A stretch of 64,000 nucleotides of DNA from Dermatemys mawii (GCA_007922305.1 ML677334.1:55292720-55356719), one strand, 5' to 3'; numbered from the stretch's first letter, positions 11,525 through 24,094 are shown. The notes: generated by a model from the sequence alone, not told the origin. Translations and numbers: made by a program.

Positions 11525-11899
11525 TTAGGCCTTGTCTACACTACACAATTTTGGCAACAAGTCAGCTTTCATCGGCAAAACAGTGGGTGTGTACACTGAA
11601 ATGCTTCTCCTGTCGATGTAACTCCCCTGCTATGCTGACAGAATAAAACCACCTCAACGAGCAGCATAGAGCTTTTTGTGACAGAGTAATGCTGTGTCAC
11701 TCTGGCACCTCACTTAGTTATATCACCCTAATTGGCCTCCAGGAGGTGTTCCACAATGCCCATCGTGACCGCTCTGATCAGCAATTAGAACTCTGCCCTG
11801 AAGATACACGAGTATTCACCCCTCTCCTCTTTAAAGGCTTAGGCATTTATGAAATTCCTCTTCCTGTTTGCTTGTGGTGCCCAGTTCACACAGCATCTT

Positions 11900-12415
11900 C
11901 CGAGCTGACCGTGCTGGCTTCACCCAACAGATGTGCTTCTGTGTGGAGCACACCAGAGCTGTCTGTTCTGCTGAATATATGGGGAGAGGAGGCTGTGCAG
12001 TTGCAGCTTTGCAGCAGCTATAGAAATTTCAGTACTACAGGCTGATTGTGTGAAAAGCAGTGTCATGCTTAAATCAAGGAGCTGAGGCAGGTGTACTCAA
12101 AGGCAAGGGAGGACAATGATCACTCTGGAGCAGCACTGAAGACACGCTGCTTCTATAAGGAGCAGCATGCTATATTTGGCATCAACCCCACCTCCACCAC
12201 CAAGAGCCCTATGGATACTTTGGTGGGACTAGAAGCAGCGGTCAGTGGACTCACACCAGCTCCTCATCAAGGTTATGAGGAGGTGGAACTGGAGGACGAT
12301 GTGGAGCAAAAGGCAAAGTTGTCCAGATGTCAGGGCCTCTTTTCTACTCCAGAGGGGTCTAGCCGGTCCCAGCACTCCAGCTCTGGCTTAAAAGATGTAG
12401 GAGAGGGGAACTCTG
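11900..12415 (+). pseudogene. Harbinger Myb/SANT-like protein, exon 1 (broken)
   Basis: WSTPELSVLLNIWGEEAVQL at about 11943-12004 is the first helix block of a Myb/SANT-like domain (W-x4-E-x-LL-x-IWGEE). A later open frame at 12091-12415 carries TRCFYKEQHAIFG, then an acidic stretch and CQGLFSTPEGSSRSQ, ending at a donor (ctctg/gtaagt) at 12416. The stop between the two frames and missing middle helices show decay. Confidence 0.7.
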
Positions 12416-12533
12416 GTAAGTGTTTGTTTTGCTTTGATACTTCACAGTGAGAGGAGATTGAGCTCTCATGTACTTTGTTATATGGTAGTGGAGGGATAAG
12501 AAACAGAAATTAACAGAGCCCGTCCATCTACGC

Positions 12534-12838
12534 CAGGAGTTGGCAACCTTTCAGAAGTGGTGTGCCAAGTCGTCATTTATTCACTCTAATTTAAGTCTTC
12601 GCCTGCCAGTAATACATTTTAACGTTTTTAGAAGGTCTCTTTCTATAAGTCTATAAAACATAACTGAACTATTGTTGTCTGTAAAGTAAATAAGGTTTTT
12701 TAAAATGTTTAAGAAGCTTTGTTTAAAATTAAATGCAGAGCCCCCCGGACTGGTGGCCAGGACCCGGGCAGTGTGATTGCCACTGAATATCAGCTTGCGT
12801 GCCACCTTTGGCACGCCTTCCATAGATTGCCTACCCCG
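12534..12838. mobile_element. hAT-type MITE, 305 bp, perfect 8-bp duplication
   Basis: ATCTACGC stands at 12526-12533 and again at 12839-12846. Termini are caggagttggcaac and the complement of cggggtaggcaatc. The interior includes 'aatacattttaacgttttta' and 'ggactggtggccaggac'. It sits inside the intron of the Myb-like gene of the host Harbinger copy, so it is younger than that insertion. Confidence 0.92.
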
Positions 12839-13406
12839 ATCTACGCAGTGGGGCCACGGCAAAAAAGTATGTTAATGTACGTGGGCACGTCTCAGGAATC
12901 CTCCATAGTGATCTCTAGGAAACAGTCCTCTAGGTATTCTGTCATCCTTTGCCAAAGGTTCCTTGGGAGAGCTGCCTTGTTTCTCCCCATCTCTATAAAA
13001 CTTTGCTGCGCTACCCAGCAATTATCCCTGCAGGGGCCAAAGCAGCACACAGGTGATCAGCATACAGAACTAGTCTGAAACCACCCACATGCAGGGAGAT
13101 GCTCCCTTGCATCCTGGGTTCCCCTGAGGAGTGAGATATCTGGTTTGATTACCCCTTGCCCATGGAAAAGGGAAGGGTAGCAGTATTCAGAATAGAATTG
13201 TAACCCCCTTTGCAAACCAGACTTTTTCCCTTCTTGCCTTTTCCTCTTTGTTCACCCCCTTCATGAACTCACCATAACTGGAACTTGCAGTGACCTGTGT
13301 GCTAGCTAAGGGACTGTGAGGAAGAGGTGTTTGTAACTTTTCTGATTCATGGCTGTGAGGGCACTCACAATACCGTGTCTCTTGATTGTTTCTTTGCCTC
13401 CTGCAG

Positions 13407-13730
13407 ATGTGCCCTTGAGAACACTCTCTTCCACACCAGTGATGCACCTCCATCAGATAAGGTAGTGATCCAGGAGGAGTACAGAGTATATGTTTCTGGA
13501 AGGGCTGCAGTGAACAGATGCAGCACATAGTGAAATGAGCGTGGAGGGAGACGACAAATGAAAGACTGGGGCTGAATAGCTGGGAAAGGACATGGGCAGG
13601 AGTGAAAGATAAAGCTCCTGGAGGACCAGCTAGAGATGTTAAAGTCCCTTATTAGCTTGCAGTCAGCGCAAACTGTGCCTGACCCCCTGGTCCATGCCCT
13701 TCCCAAACTCCCCCACCACATTCATTGCAT
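13407..13730 (+). pseudogene. Harbinger Myb/SANT-like protein, exon 2 (broken)
   Basis: The acceptor tttgcctcctgcag at 13406 is followed by degraded coding sequence; a recognisable piece MLKSLISLQSAQTVPDPL at 13636-13690 matches the C-terminal leucine-rich helix of such proteins (compare MDRLISIMERQ at 4407 in the other element). Stops interrupt it. A late AATAA-like signal lies near 13885-13920. Confidence 0.5.
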
Positions 13731-14099
13731 GTTCCTGGTCCCTCACAGTGCCCTATGTACTCCATGCCTGGGTACTGGTTTTCCAATGAGAGCTGGAATT
13801 ACACCCAGTTCTGAGAGCCCTAACTGCGAGACTTCCTCACTTTCATGTCCCCTGTTTATCCAAAAGTTTGTGTTTTATCTCATAATTAAACTTGTCTTTG
13901 AAATAATGAGTCTTTATTTGCGAGATGCCTACATTGTTCAGTGCTACCATTGAAATACCGTGGCTATAAGTAGGAATATTTGCTCCTTACAATTAACGCT
14001 CAAGAAGCAAACACTACAGGAGTAATTCATGGTGGCCAGTAAACATTGCCTGGCTAAATTCTTCATATACAGACACGTTACTTGGAATCATTGTCAAAA

Positions 14100-14600
14100 T
14101 GTTCCTTCAAAGCTTCCTTGATTCAGATAGCCTCCCGCTGCGCCCCTCTAATTGCCCTTGTATCTGACTGCTCAAAATCAGCAGCCAGCCAATCAGCCAC
14201 CCATCCTTAGGGAAACTTGATTTGCACATATTATGGAGAGTACAGCAGCCCGCAATGACCATTGGAATATTTTCCTCATTCAGGTCTCACTGGCCAAAAA
14301 GACAGCGTCAGAGACCTTTTAATCAGCCAAAGGTACATTCAATGGTCATTTGGCACCTGCGGAGTCTATCATTGTAGCGCTCCTGATTTCTGTCTAGGTT
14401 CCTAGTGTAAGGCTTCATGAGCTATGGGAGCAAAGGGTAGGCGAGGTCTCGAAGGATCACTATGGACAGTTTGCACATCCCTCACTGGAATCTTCTGAGC
14501 TGGAAAGAAAGTCCCAGGGTGCAGACACGGTCGTCCACCAGCACCTGCAAGATTATGGGGAAGTAGCCCTTTTGGTTGATGTGCTCCATTGCAAGATAGA
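14100..14600 (-). pseudogene. Harbinger transposase remnant
   Basis: Minus-strand debris parallels the 3' part of the transposase at 5246-6270: the C-terminal 'cctcccgctgcgcccctctaa' region, the 'atattatggagagtacagca' stretch (C-H-N-I-C area), and the 'cttcatgagctatgggagcaaagg' stretch (LP-L-KP). Frames are broken many times, and the N-terminal half with the first catalytic Asp is deleted. Confidence 0.65.
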
Positions 14601-14883
14601 ATGCTCCCACGGCAGTGCTTTGAAGTATGAGTGTGATCGCACGGGAGCGCTGGGAGAGAGGTCTCCCAGCACTCCTTGTAATCCACCTACACTAGGGGAT
14701 TAGCTCGGAGCCTGTCCACACTAGCACTTGAAAGCGTTCAGACTTCCTGCAGCTAGGGGGGTGATTTTTCACACCCTTGAGCCAGCAAGTTAGAGTGCTG
14801 TAAAATGTAAATGTAGCCAAACCTTTAATCAGTGTCACAGCTAAATATAACATGATTGTTTAGCATAAGTATTTCATACAGGT

Positions 14884-15045
14884 TCCAAGGGACCATTCAA
14901 AGTGAAGTGGTCCATTAACACCCCTCCAGTATGGGGAGGTGCGGCAGAGGGTGAGGAGGAAGAGGAAGTTACCTCACCCACCTTATCTCTAACTGGAACT
15001 AAGACAGCTACAACAACACGGCATACAGAAGGGCTATGTATGTCA
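14884..15045. repeat. Dispersed repeat with '...cccacctt...ctacaacaacac' tail
   Basis: 'agtgaagtggtccattaaca' leads to 'ttacctcacccaccttatct' and 'gctacaacaacacggcatac'. The last ~60 bp are shared with 27700-27778. I recognise it as a common turtle dispersed repeat but cannot name its class with certainty. Confidence 0.55.
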
Positions 15046-16579
15046 GGGGGCTGGGTGGCAGGCATATGGGCAGAAATGTGTGACATGTACAGCACATAAG
15101 CACCTTTGGGATGGAAGGAATTGATATGATGATCCCCAAAGAGCTGTTGCGTGGCCACAGAACTTCCTCCGTTCTGGTTTGCCTCTTCTAAAGTCTGGCT
15201 CTAATTCTAGGTATTCATAATGTGGAGAGAGAAAGGAAGGAACATGAAATCAACACATTTGAGCACAACACTCGATCTCCTCATCTGTCCTGTTCATTAT
15301 CTTTTGATTGGAAAGTCTCCTAGGACATGGTTGTCCTCAAATTTGTCGTCCTGTACAGTACTGAGCATGCTGTTACTTTTTTTTAAATGAAAGTACTTTC
15401 AGAGATGAAAGGAGGTTCTTTGTTTTAGTTGCTATGTATTTTATATTATGGAGGAGGAGGAGGACAGTGAGTCTTCTCAATCCATTGCTCTTTTTAAATT
15501 TCTTGACTTTGAAATAAGCTCTGCTCCAAAAGCTGCTATTTTGTATGTTGCTAATCGCTCAGGTCTCTGCACGTGAATTCAGGTGAAGGAGCAGTATTGC
15601 TGCTGGGTAGAACAATAGTGTGTCATATGGTAGCTATTCTACTCTTCTGCTTAGCAGATTCATCACAGGTTATTTTGCATGTGTATGAATTGAAAGAAAT
15701 ATAATGACTTAATTGGGAGGGCGTTCATTTGTCTCATTACCGTGAGAATAGACTGAATAAGATGTTCCTCACAAAGCCCTTGAAAGCAAACATAGATAAA
15801 ACCTCATGAATGGATAACCCCTGATTGAGTTGTTGAAAGTGCTGCAATATCACTTTAAAGAATTATTTAAGTGAGAACACTGGGCATCTGAATGTCAGAT
15901 ACACCCTTTGATAGAAACTCATAGCATGCTAAAATGCATAGAATAATAATTTAATAGACATATTTACATAGTCTTATTGTGACTCTGACAAAATTTACTT
16001 CTGATTTGGGTGAAAAATGATCAGTGATTTGATCATCCTGTTCAAAACATTTTTTTAAACTTTGTTTTACTGCTTTGTTTTGCTGAAGTCATTCTTGATA
16101 TTTAAAGCTGTTATTTTCCAGCAGAATAGTCATAATCAACAACATGGGAAGGATGCCAATTTCTAATGTCAATGGCTTGTCACTTGGCCTCACTATTCCA
16201 AGGTAGATCCAGAAATACAAAGAATTTACTCCTGATGATTTTCTTATGGACTTCATGGTGACATGATCTTTCCCATGAGAATCTCAAGGAAATAATCAGT
16301 GGCTGGTGTATCCTTTTGAAGATGTGCAAAGGTCCTCCGAAAAGTGCTCTTTACTTCTAATCCATGGGCAAATTTCAGATCTAATAGAAGAAGAAAAAAT
16401 TTCAGCTCCATGAACTAACTTGTTGGATAGAGGTAACAATTGGAGGAAGTAGCGAAGGTTGAATTGGCTCATTCAGCTTTAGGTGTGTTGACTTCTTTAC
16501 ACTGGTTTTCAGTTTTACTGTCCTGTTGGATCATTGGCTGTTTTTGGATGTTAAACTGCAACTGCTAAAGAGAGACATA
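15046..16579. other. Unassigned intronic sequence
   Basis: No exon, repeat end or RNA gene recognised. Contains a short (GGA)n run near 15450. Confidence 0.5.
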
Positions 16580-17465
16580 TTTAAAACAGCAGGTCTGGAT
16601 AACTTGCATCCAAGAGTTTTAAAAGAGCTATCTGAGGAGCTTGCTGGACTATTAATGTTTGACTTTCAGTATGTCTTTGTAGGCTATGGAAGTTCCAGGA
16701 GACTGGGGAAAAAAGCTCATTTTGTGCCAGTATTTAAAGAGGGTAAATTGAATGACCTAAGTTGTCATATGTCTGTCAGTCTGACATAGATCCAGGGCAA
16801 AATAATGGAGCAGCTGATACAAGACTCCTTATTCAAGAATTAAGGGGGTAATAGAATTAATGCCAAACAATATGGGTTTATGGAAAAATAGATCCTGTCA
16901 GACTAGTTGGTACCTCTTTTGGTTACAGGTTTGGTTGATTAAGGTAATAGTGGTGATGTAATATACTTGGACTTCTGTGAGGTGTTTGACTTGGTACTTC
17001 ATGACACTTTGATTTAACAACTAGAATGATCTAAAACTAACATGCATACATTTAAGTGGATTGAAAACTGACAGGATAGGGAATTGTTATAGAACAGTTG
17101 TTTTTCCTGTGGAATCCCACAGGGATTGGTTCTACGCCCTAGGCTATTTAACGTTTTTTTTTACCAGTGAACCTGGAAGAAAATATAAAATCACGGATAA
17201 AGCTTGGAAATGACCCAAATATTGGTGGAATAGTAAAAAATTAGGTCACTGATACATTGCAGTCTCGATCCCTTGAGCAGCTAGGCGCAAGCAAACACTA
17301 CATGTTTTAATACAGTTAATGCACATGTATACACCTGAGAACAAAGAATATAGGTCATTCTTGCAGGATGTAGGGGTGTGTGTTTGTTTATCTTGGGAGT
17401 CAATGACTCTGGGGAAAAAAATGGGGGTTGTAGTGGAGAATCAGCTGAACATTGAGTCGCCTAGC
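16580..17465 (+). pseudogene. CR1 LINE reverse-transcriptase remnant
   Basis: TAGLDNLHPRVLKELSEELA at 16578-16640 matches the CR1 RT motif KSPGPDGIHPRVLKEL. Further on, VPVFKEG, then a broken QYGFMEK block and VIYLDFCEVFDLVLH near 16960-17000 follow in proper order, and 'gttgtagtggagaatcagct' near 17427 matches the CR1 C-terminal region. Stops and frameshifts are frequent; the FADD block is degraded. Confidence 0.75.
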
Positions 17466-17469
17466 TCTG

Positions 17470-18810
17470 TCTAGTTAGCATCTTCAAAAATCCTGTTCAA
17501 GACAAAGCAGTTGTCCAGTAGCATGTGGGCTCCTTAGGCTTTCACTTGACAAAGCTCTTAGCATATGCTAAAGTACAATTGTTTTATCTTCTCCAGGATC
17601 TTTGAAGGTGCTAAATAGAGCTATGTAACCATCTAAAACTGTGTAGTGTGCTGCGGAGAATAGAGTCCCTCTCCTGACACATCTTCAGAAACTTTGAGAC
17701 ACTTTGTTCTATGCATTTGTAGTATGAAAGCTACACAAATAGAAAAGATCTGTCCTGGGGCTAGGGGGAACATTAGTGTCTATATTACAGTGTATCTATA
17801 TATAGTGCTTTGTGCTGTGTGAATGTGCCACACAGCTGACTCGCTATTCAAAGCAATTACACTAAACCATACCGGACATAAACTCTACTGTGCAATACAC
17901 AGCAGAAAGAAGAACGGGGTGTGGCGTGTGAATTACATGCTTCATGGAGCAGCGCTTTCTTTGAAAGTGAAGACATGGCAATTTTACTTACCAGAAGCCA
18001 GCTCAGCCAATAGTAATTGAACAGCAGTTCAAGGAGCCTGACTCCCTCAGCAACAACTAAGATCCCAGGAGTACTTAGGCTCAGGTGAATAAATCTCACA
18101 CAATTGACTGAGGATAAATGGTCCAGACAGTATTATTTGAGACTTCAATTATTCAGCTTTCAAGCCAGCAAATCTATGAAGGTTCTACAAGAGCAAAGAG
18201 TTGGGATGCAAAAGTGCTGACAAAAAACTGTCTGAGCTGTTCAAAGGATTGGCTCCAGAGAAGCAGTCAGAATAGGTTCTGTGGCAGTCTTCTAAGACAG
18301 TCTCTGCCCAGAGAGATGTGAAAAGTTAGGCACAAACACTCTTTACCTTCCTGTAATATAGAACAGGCAAATCTGAACAAAAGCAGTCATTTTCATATTA
18401 AACTGTGGATTAGTAAATTTCAAGTGTCAATGGAAATGCAATGCCATCAGTTAAGGTTTGAATGGTAACACCAGTTTGCACTGATTTTTACTGGATTTTA
18501 AATGATTAAGACAGACTAAAATGTTAGACTCTGAGCCTCCTTATTCTTTGTCTCCAAGGTGAAACAGTTACTTTATTGGTTATGAACAAAGACTGTACCT
18601 CACTAAGTTAGTGTTGCTCAAAACTTGAACAATTACTGTCTTTTATGATAAGAAACATAAGACTTCTGTGAAACTTGTGTATAAACATGCCACTAAATAT
18701 TAAAACCATGAAATAACTTTAATGTGAAGCTTAGGCAAACTATTATTGCTTTGTGAGAAAAGTGAAAATTTAATCCCCAGATGAAAAATTGATACCAACA
18801 CAGTTATTTA
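17470..18810. other. Unassigned intronic sequence
   Basis: No exon or repeat terminus was recognised. Open frames of 60-70 codons here lack splice signals, codon bias and homology. Confidence 0.45.
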
Positions 18811-18872
18811 GGGGCCTAACTCTGCAAGTCTTACTCACATTGAATAGTACATCACATTCCTTGGCACCTCTA
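18811..18872. repeat. Fragment of a fold-back MITE
   Basis: 'ggggcctaactctgcaagtc' followed by 'ttactcacattgaatagtac' resembles one arm of the palindromic 'gcccaatcctgcaag ... attgaagtcaatggg' repeats common in reptiles. Only one arm remains. Confidence 0.45.
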
Positions 18873-19164
18873 AGACTGTTTCCACTGATGTGCTTTTGGC
18901 CTCGCTTGTTTCTTTGAAACTTGCTAGAAAAGGCAGTACAAGAAACCTATCTTGCTGTCCAAACATTGGCAGCTTTAGCACTTAGTATGTTCCTAAAAAG
19001 AGAATCTGCGCTTGAAAAGTCGTTAATGCTTAATGTACATCCATTACTGCAAGGTGTTATAAAGTATAAAATTAGCTTGGTTAACTTGCTGCACCCAATC
19101 TTGAGGACCTCCCTTATCCACATCCTCATCTTGTCTCTGCCTATGCCGGATAGTTAGTCAGTGA

Positions 19165-19382
19165 GTCATTGGCCAGCGTGGGTGCAGAACCCTAGTGTAG
19201 ACAGTCAAAGCTAGAATAAGCAACAGTTTTCATCAGTGCATTTTGTCCCTACTTCAAACTGATAAGATTCACTGATACGCCACACTGTCTTTAGCAATTC
19301 TGCTATCCTGTGTTAGGCAGCTACGCTAGGGCAGCTAAACTAATGGCTGTAATTGGGGCTGATCCCTAATGTAGACTGAGCC
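19165..19382. mobile_element. Probable Harbinger-type MITE fragment
   Basis: The right end 'aatgtagactgagcc' followed by TAA at 19383 fits a Harbinger terminus (complement ggctcagtctacatt). 'ctagtgtagac' near 19194 suggests a nested or rearranged left end. The left boundary is uncertain. Confidence 0.42.
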
Positions 19383-19385
19383 TAA

Positions 19386-21024
19386 TGCTGATTTGCCTCC
19401 CAGTCCCTCCTCATAAACTGGCCACTTCTAGTGAAATGAACAAGACAGGTCCATTTCACAGCTGAGTTGTAGGGAAACTGTTAATTTCCCTAAGCAGCAG
19501 AGTAAAACTAAGCAATAGCAGATGTAAACATCTGGAGCTGTTCACAAGTGGGGAGAACCCTAAAAGGGCTATCTGGGAGGGCGATAATTGAGATCTCCTT
19601 TCTCCAAAGTTAGGTCATAGTGGGAGTAGAGAAATGAGCTCTTGGAAGTTTTACATTTATTTACTTTTTCTGTGTTTGGTACCATTCTGGTATCTGACCA
19701 GGGTACAGAGAGTGCAGTCTGAATAGCAGCATCCCATATTGAGTTTCTTGCTAATATGTTGGTTTGGGGCTTTCTGTGATATCCCTTTGCATCTTTGGTA
19801 TCAGCATCCATAGTAAGCATCTGTTCAAGCCCAGATTAATGTATTTTACTTAGTCAGCAATGTCCTTGGAAGACAAAATATAAATGTTAACCTGTGTTGT
19901 GTAGGAAACCATACCGCCCCATAGCTTCAGAACTTTTATTCAAGTCACATTAAGTCTCTCTCAGATGTAATTTGCAGCTTTTGAGTTAATTTCCTTTCCC
20001 TTTAAGATGTCTTTGCATGTCCTGCTTTATCCAGTACAGTTTTAAACCGTATAAGTGATCAGGGCTTTCACTTATTTTTGACATTTTTTCATAGCAGAAG
20101 AGGCCTCAGTATTTGTAGGCTAAATATCAGGGAATTGTCCTATCTTTGGTTTAGCTAACTTGCAATCATATTAATATCCTGTTTGTAATGCCTTAAGCGA
20201 TTCCTTACTCATTTGAGTGTTTAGAGTCTGAGGACTCCAAGGAAAAAAAATCATAGCTGGGATTTTCAAAGGAGTTAAGGGCCCAAGTGCTATTAACATT
20301 CAATCATATTTGAGCCCTAACTTTCTTAGGCATCTCTGAAAATTTCATCCCACATTTCTCCTTCCCAACTCACCCTTTCTATCAAGGTAAACGTTTAGCT
20401 GTTTTCTCATATGTCTCCTTCAAAATTCAATGGAAATCAGTTCTATTTTACTCAGAAATGTTCCCCACTCTATTATGAGTGTATATCACAAGAGATGTGC
20501 AAAATCCAAATCTTGGTAAGGTTATGTAAGTGGAGGAGAAAGAGTGACTTTAATGTTTTAAAATGTAAGTATATTTGCTATTATGTTTAGACACATTCAC
20601 TTATTGGTCTGAAATCTGAAAGTCTTTTTAAAAATCTCCCTGCCGTCTTCTGCATTTCAGTCAGATCTTGAAAAGTGAATATTAACCGAGTTGGCAACAG
20701 ACTTTTAACTAACAAAAATGCAGTTCCCCTACTGGAATAAATTTAAATGTTCTTGCTTTGAAAGTTTGTCTGCAGTAATTCCTGTTTTATTGGGACACTT
20801 GAGTTGAATTCACACTTCACAGGAGGAATTTTGAATGATTTGTTTTGTAGCAGACTGCTTTTTCATTTTCTAAGTATTGGGTCTTAGTCTCTTGTGGCAA
20901 GAAAAAGTGTTTTTAAAGAAATCATTTTGTTTAAATAGTCAGTATTCAAAATAATATCCAAAGAGTGACTATTTTCCTTAACAACACAAGTGTAAATGTG
21001 ATAACTAAGGCTACTCAGGGACAC
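19386..21024. other. Intronic sequence with one fold-back repeat
   Basis: Around 20254-20352 lies an imperfect palindrome ('gctgggattttcaaaggag' ... 'ggcatctctgaaaatttcat'), a short reptile MITE of the 'gggattttcaaagg' type. The rest is unassigned AT-rich sequence without exons. Confidence 0.5.
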
Positions 21025-21297
21025 TCAGGTCTGTTCTGTACTTAAAAATTAGATCGACCTAGCTATGTCACTCAGGCCTGTGAAAAATTTCATGTACTGT
21101 GGTTAGGTTGACCTAAGCCCACATGTCGACACAGCTAGGCTGACAGAAGAATTGTTCTATCAACGTAGCACTGCTTCACAGCAAGGTAGACTAATCCCAT
21201 CAATGGAAAAACCCCTTCCATTGATGCAGAAAGCTTCTACACTAGGACTCTGAAGTAGCACACCTGTGTTTGCTGTAGCATCTGTAGTGTAGACCTA
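21025..21297. mobile_element. Short DNA transposon (MITE), decayed
   Basis: Ends 'aggtctgttctgtac' and 'gtagtgtagacct' are inverted; internal words 'tagatcgacctagctatgtc', 'cacatgtcgacacagctagg' and 'cccttccattgatg' belong to a familiar turtle MITE. No clean duplication remains. Confidence 0.6.
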
Positions 21298-21335
21298 AAT
21301 TCAGAAAAGTTAAGACTAAAGCCATGCAAGACTAA

Positions 21336-21617
21336 GGCCGTGTCTACACTTCCACGTATGTCCACTAGCGTTGCTCAGGGAGGGGGGAAAAACACCTCTG
21401 TGTAACATAAGTTTTACTGGCATAAGTGCTCACGTGCACAGTGCTATGTTGGCAGATGTTCTCCTGCCATCATGGTTTTCGCCGCTCATTTAGGTGGTTT
21501 TATTATGTCAATGGGAAATAGCTCTCATCAGAATAGAACAGCTACTTGAGCGATCTTAGAGGCAAAGCTATATCAGTACAGCTCTACTGTTGTAAGCTTG
21601 CTAGTATAGATATTGCC
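21336..21617. mobile_element. Harbinger-type MITE, 282 bp, TAA duplication
   Basis: Flanked by TAA at 21333-21335 and 21618-21620. The left end is ggccgtgtctacact; the right end is the complement of ggcaatatctatact. No coding capacity. Confidence 0.85.
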
Positions 21618-22217
21618 TAAAAGTGTGAAGTTAAGTGCATTTAAACCCCTGTGCAGATTCTTGGATTAAGCGATAGTGAGCTAAAGCCAATTTACTTCTG
21701 AAAAAAATCTGTATAGATGCTCTTAATGTGCTTTAACTAATACACTTAAGCACTTTTAGTTAATCTTAATTTCCCGAGTATCCCATGTAGATGAGACTTT
21801 TTTCTTTTCTTGTATAGAAAGGCAGTTAATATTTTAATCTTCTTTTCAGATGGTGGTACTGTGTCATGAGGCAATATATAGTGGCTTTTGCAAGCTTTGT
21901 GGTTTAAAGAATATGTTTATGGATTGCACACTAAGAACTTCCTTTAGTTGTGCACTTATGGTAGAAATTGCTGTCACTTGAGCCAAGTTGGACTAGACAG
22001 CCCACTGGTGGATTTAGGTAATTTGGTGATAGAGTGAACTCTTCCAGACATTGTGTTTTGAGTTTTAGCAGGTCTTAATGGAATCAGGATTAAAAGTTTT
22101 TTTTGACAAAAAATATCAGCAGAATGATTAACTGTAATTGACTGCTTATCTTAAAATTTTTCTTATGTATTAAAAACTTCATTAATGATGTAATAGGCAT
22201 TAGTTAACATCACAGTT

Positions 22218-22352
22218 GGGCCCCAATCCTGCAAACTCTTATGCATTTGCTTAACGTTACTCATGCGAGTAATCCAATTGAAGTCAATGGGACTGGTCGT
22301 GTAAGTGATGTTAGGCATCTGCGTAAGTCTCTTGAAGGAGCAGGACCTGGAA
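22218..22352. repeat. Fold-back MITE ('ccaatcctgcaa' type)
   Basis: An imperfect palindrome starts gggccccaatcctgcaaact, is centred on 'attgaagtcaatgggact', and ends near 'gagcaggacc'. This family is widespread in sauropsids. Confidence 0.6.
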
Positions 22353-22418
22353 GATCAACCGGCTCCAGTCTGCCGAAAGATAACTAGTCTGTTAGTATTG
22401 CAAACTATGCCTCAATAT

Positions 22419-22665
22419 GGGTATGTCTGCAAAGCAGCTAGCCTGAGGTGCAGCGGGCTCACTTATTTTCAGACATATGCATGTCTACCCACGCTAGGAG
22501 TTATACCTCCTGAGTACATACGTGGGGGTCTGGCAGGATTGTACTTGGACGGTGAATCAGGTTAGCTACCCAAGTTGTCACAGCCACACTGCTGTATTTA
22601 GGCACTAAAACACATTTACCTGTATTGGAAATTACACTTCCCAGCTTTTGTGTAGACTTCTTCCC
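22419..22665. mobile_element. Short DNA transposon (MITE)
   Basis: The left end gggtatgtctgcaaagcagct is inverted relative to the right end agcttttgtgtagacttcttccc. Interior words 'catgtctacccacgctagg' and 'ggttagctacccaag' fit a common turtle MITE. Target duplication is not clear. Confidence 0.6.
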
Positions 22666-23326
22666 CCCACCCCCAACCCCTTGTATGTGCAAGAGCTGTC
22701 AGCTGAAGAAATTGTAGGCTTGAGTGGGTTGTTTCATGGTTTGTACATCCTGAGAACTGATATTAGATGGGATAACTTTTAAAACAGTTCAGTCAGTGTG
22801 TTAAATTATGTGAGATGCCTTGAGCATGGGATAGGTGCTAGAGAAGTCCACCTATAGTGTAGCAAACGCGAACTACAATCTTGTTTAAAAGTACAGAGGT
22901 TAAGAGTGTGAAGCACCTCCAGCAAAAAGTACATTGAGCGATTCTGGTTTGTATTATGTAACAAATGTAGATTTGCAGAATGCTTGATTGAGTTGTTTCA
23001 TATGCTTACTAATCTTTCACTACTATGGAAAGCTCTAGGAAAAGCTTCATTATTAAAGATACCTTGAGTAAAATTTTAATGTGCTTTTTAAGAAAAGGTT
23101 TTGGATATTGGGAGTTGCTACAGGGAAAGAAACATATAAGGGAAAAAAAGACAACTCAAAGACAGGAAAGGGGCAAAGAAGGCAGAATGTCTTTTCTGGA
23201 TGTCTAAATAAAATCTCATGTTTCTGTTTAAAAAATTTTAAACCTGTTTTGAGGAGGTCTTCAGCCAATGGCTGGCTCTTACTAGGAGCAACAGTTGCTT
23301 TTTAATGAATATGAGTCTGCCTACAT

Positions 23327-23951
23327 CGGGGTGGGCAAACTTTTTGGCCTCAGGGCCACATCGGGGTTGCAAAATTGTATGGAGGGCTGGGTAGGGATGG
23401 CGGTGCCTCCCCAAACAGCCTGGTCCTGCCCCCATCCAACCTCCCACTTCCCTAACTGCTCCTCTCAGAATCTCTGACCCATCCAAACCCCCCTGCTCCT
23501 CGTCCCCTGGCAGCCCCCTCCAAAGACCCCCAGCCCCTAATCACCGCCCCCGCCCCCCCGGATCTCACTCCCTGTCCAACACCCCTGCTCCTTGGCCCCT
23601 GACTGCCCCCTTCCGAGCCCCACCCCACCCTAACTGCCCCCAGGACCTCACCCAGTCCCCCTGCTCCACACCCCCGACTTGCTCCCCAGAACCTCCGCCC
23701 CATCCAACCACCTCCTGCCCCTTATCCACCACCCCGTCCCCAGCCCCCTTACCATGCTCTCAGAGCAGTGTCTGGCTCCGCACACCCATACCCCCTAGAG
23801 TGCTGCCTACGTGGTGTGATTAGGCTCTGGGGTTGTGGGGGAATAGCAGGGAAGGGGCCAGAGAGAGTCTCCCCAGCCGGGAGCTCAAGTGCCAGTCAGG
23901 AAGTTCCCGCAGGCCGGATGTGGCCCGCGGGCCATAGTTTAACCACCCCTG
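23327..23951. mobile_element. hAT-type element, 625 bp, perfect 8-bp duplication
   Basis: GCCTACAT stands at 23319-23326 and at 23952-23959. Ends are cggggtgggcaaac and the complement of caggggtggttaaac. The interior is very C-rich (23420-23770, runs of CCCC with 'tgctcct', 'ccagcccc'), ending 'ggatgtggcccgcgggccat'. The C-rich stretch makes open frames on both strands; none is a real gene. Confidence 0.93.
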
Positions 23952-24094
23952 GCCTACATATTTAAGTTTCCATTGCAGTCTTCCTCTAATCTCTAAGTTG
24001 ATACTTATGTTCAGCTGTGTTTAAGGGTAAGCTTGTTGCTTCAGAGAATTAAGTGCAAACAAATTTAGAAGAACTCTTAAGTGCTCCAAGTCAG

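Larger units (their letters stand above)
11528..14824. mobile_element. PIF/Harbinger DNA transposon, decayed (3.3 kb), TTA duplication
   Basis: Flanked by TTA at 11525-11527 and 14825-14827. The left end is ggccttgtctacact; the right end is the complement of aggtttggctacatt. Plus-strand Myb/SANT-like gene remnants lie at 11900-12415 and 13407-13730, and minus-strand transposase debris at about 14100-14600, convergent as in the element at 2633-6826. A hAT MITE (12534-12838) is nested in the Myb gene's intron. This is a different family from the first element, judged by termini and coding divergence. Confidence 0.82.

Noticed and set aside
23452..23965. Long open frames on both strands in a C-rich region, a possible TAF4B exon 1
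   Set aside because: They lie inside a hAT element with exact ends and 8-bp duplication; the peptide has no TAF4B N-terminal similarity and the G-rich frame is an artefact of composition.
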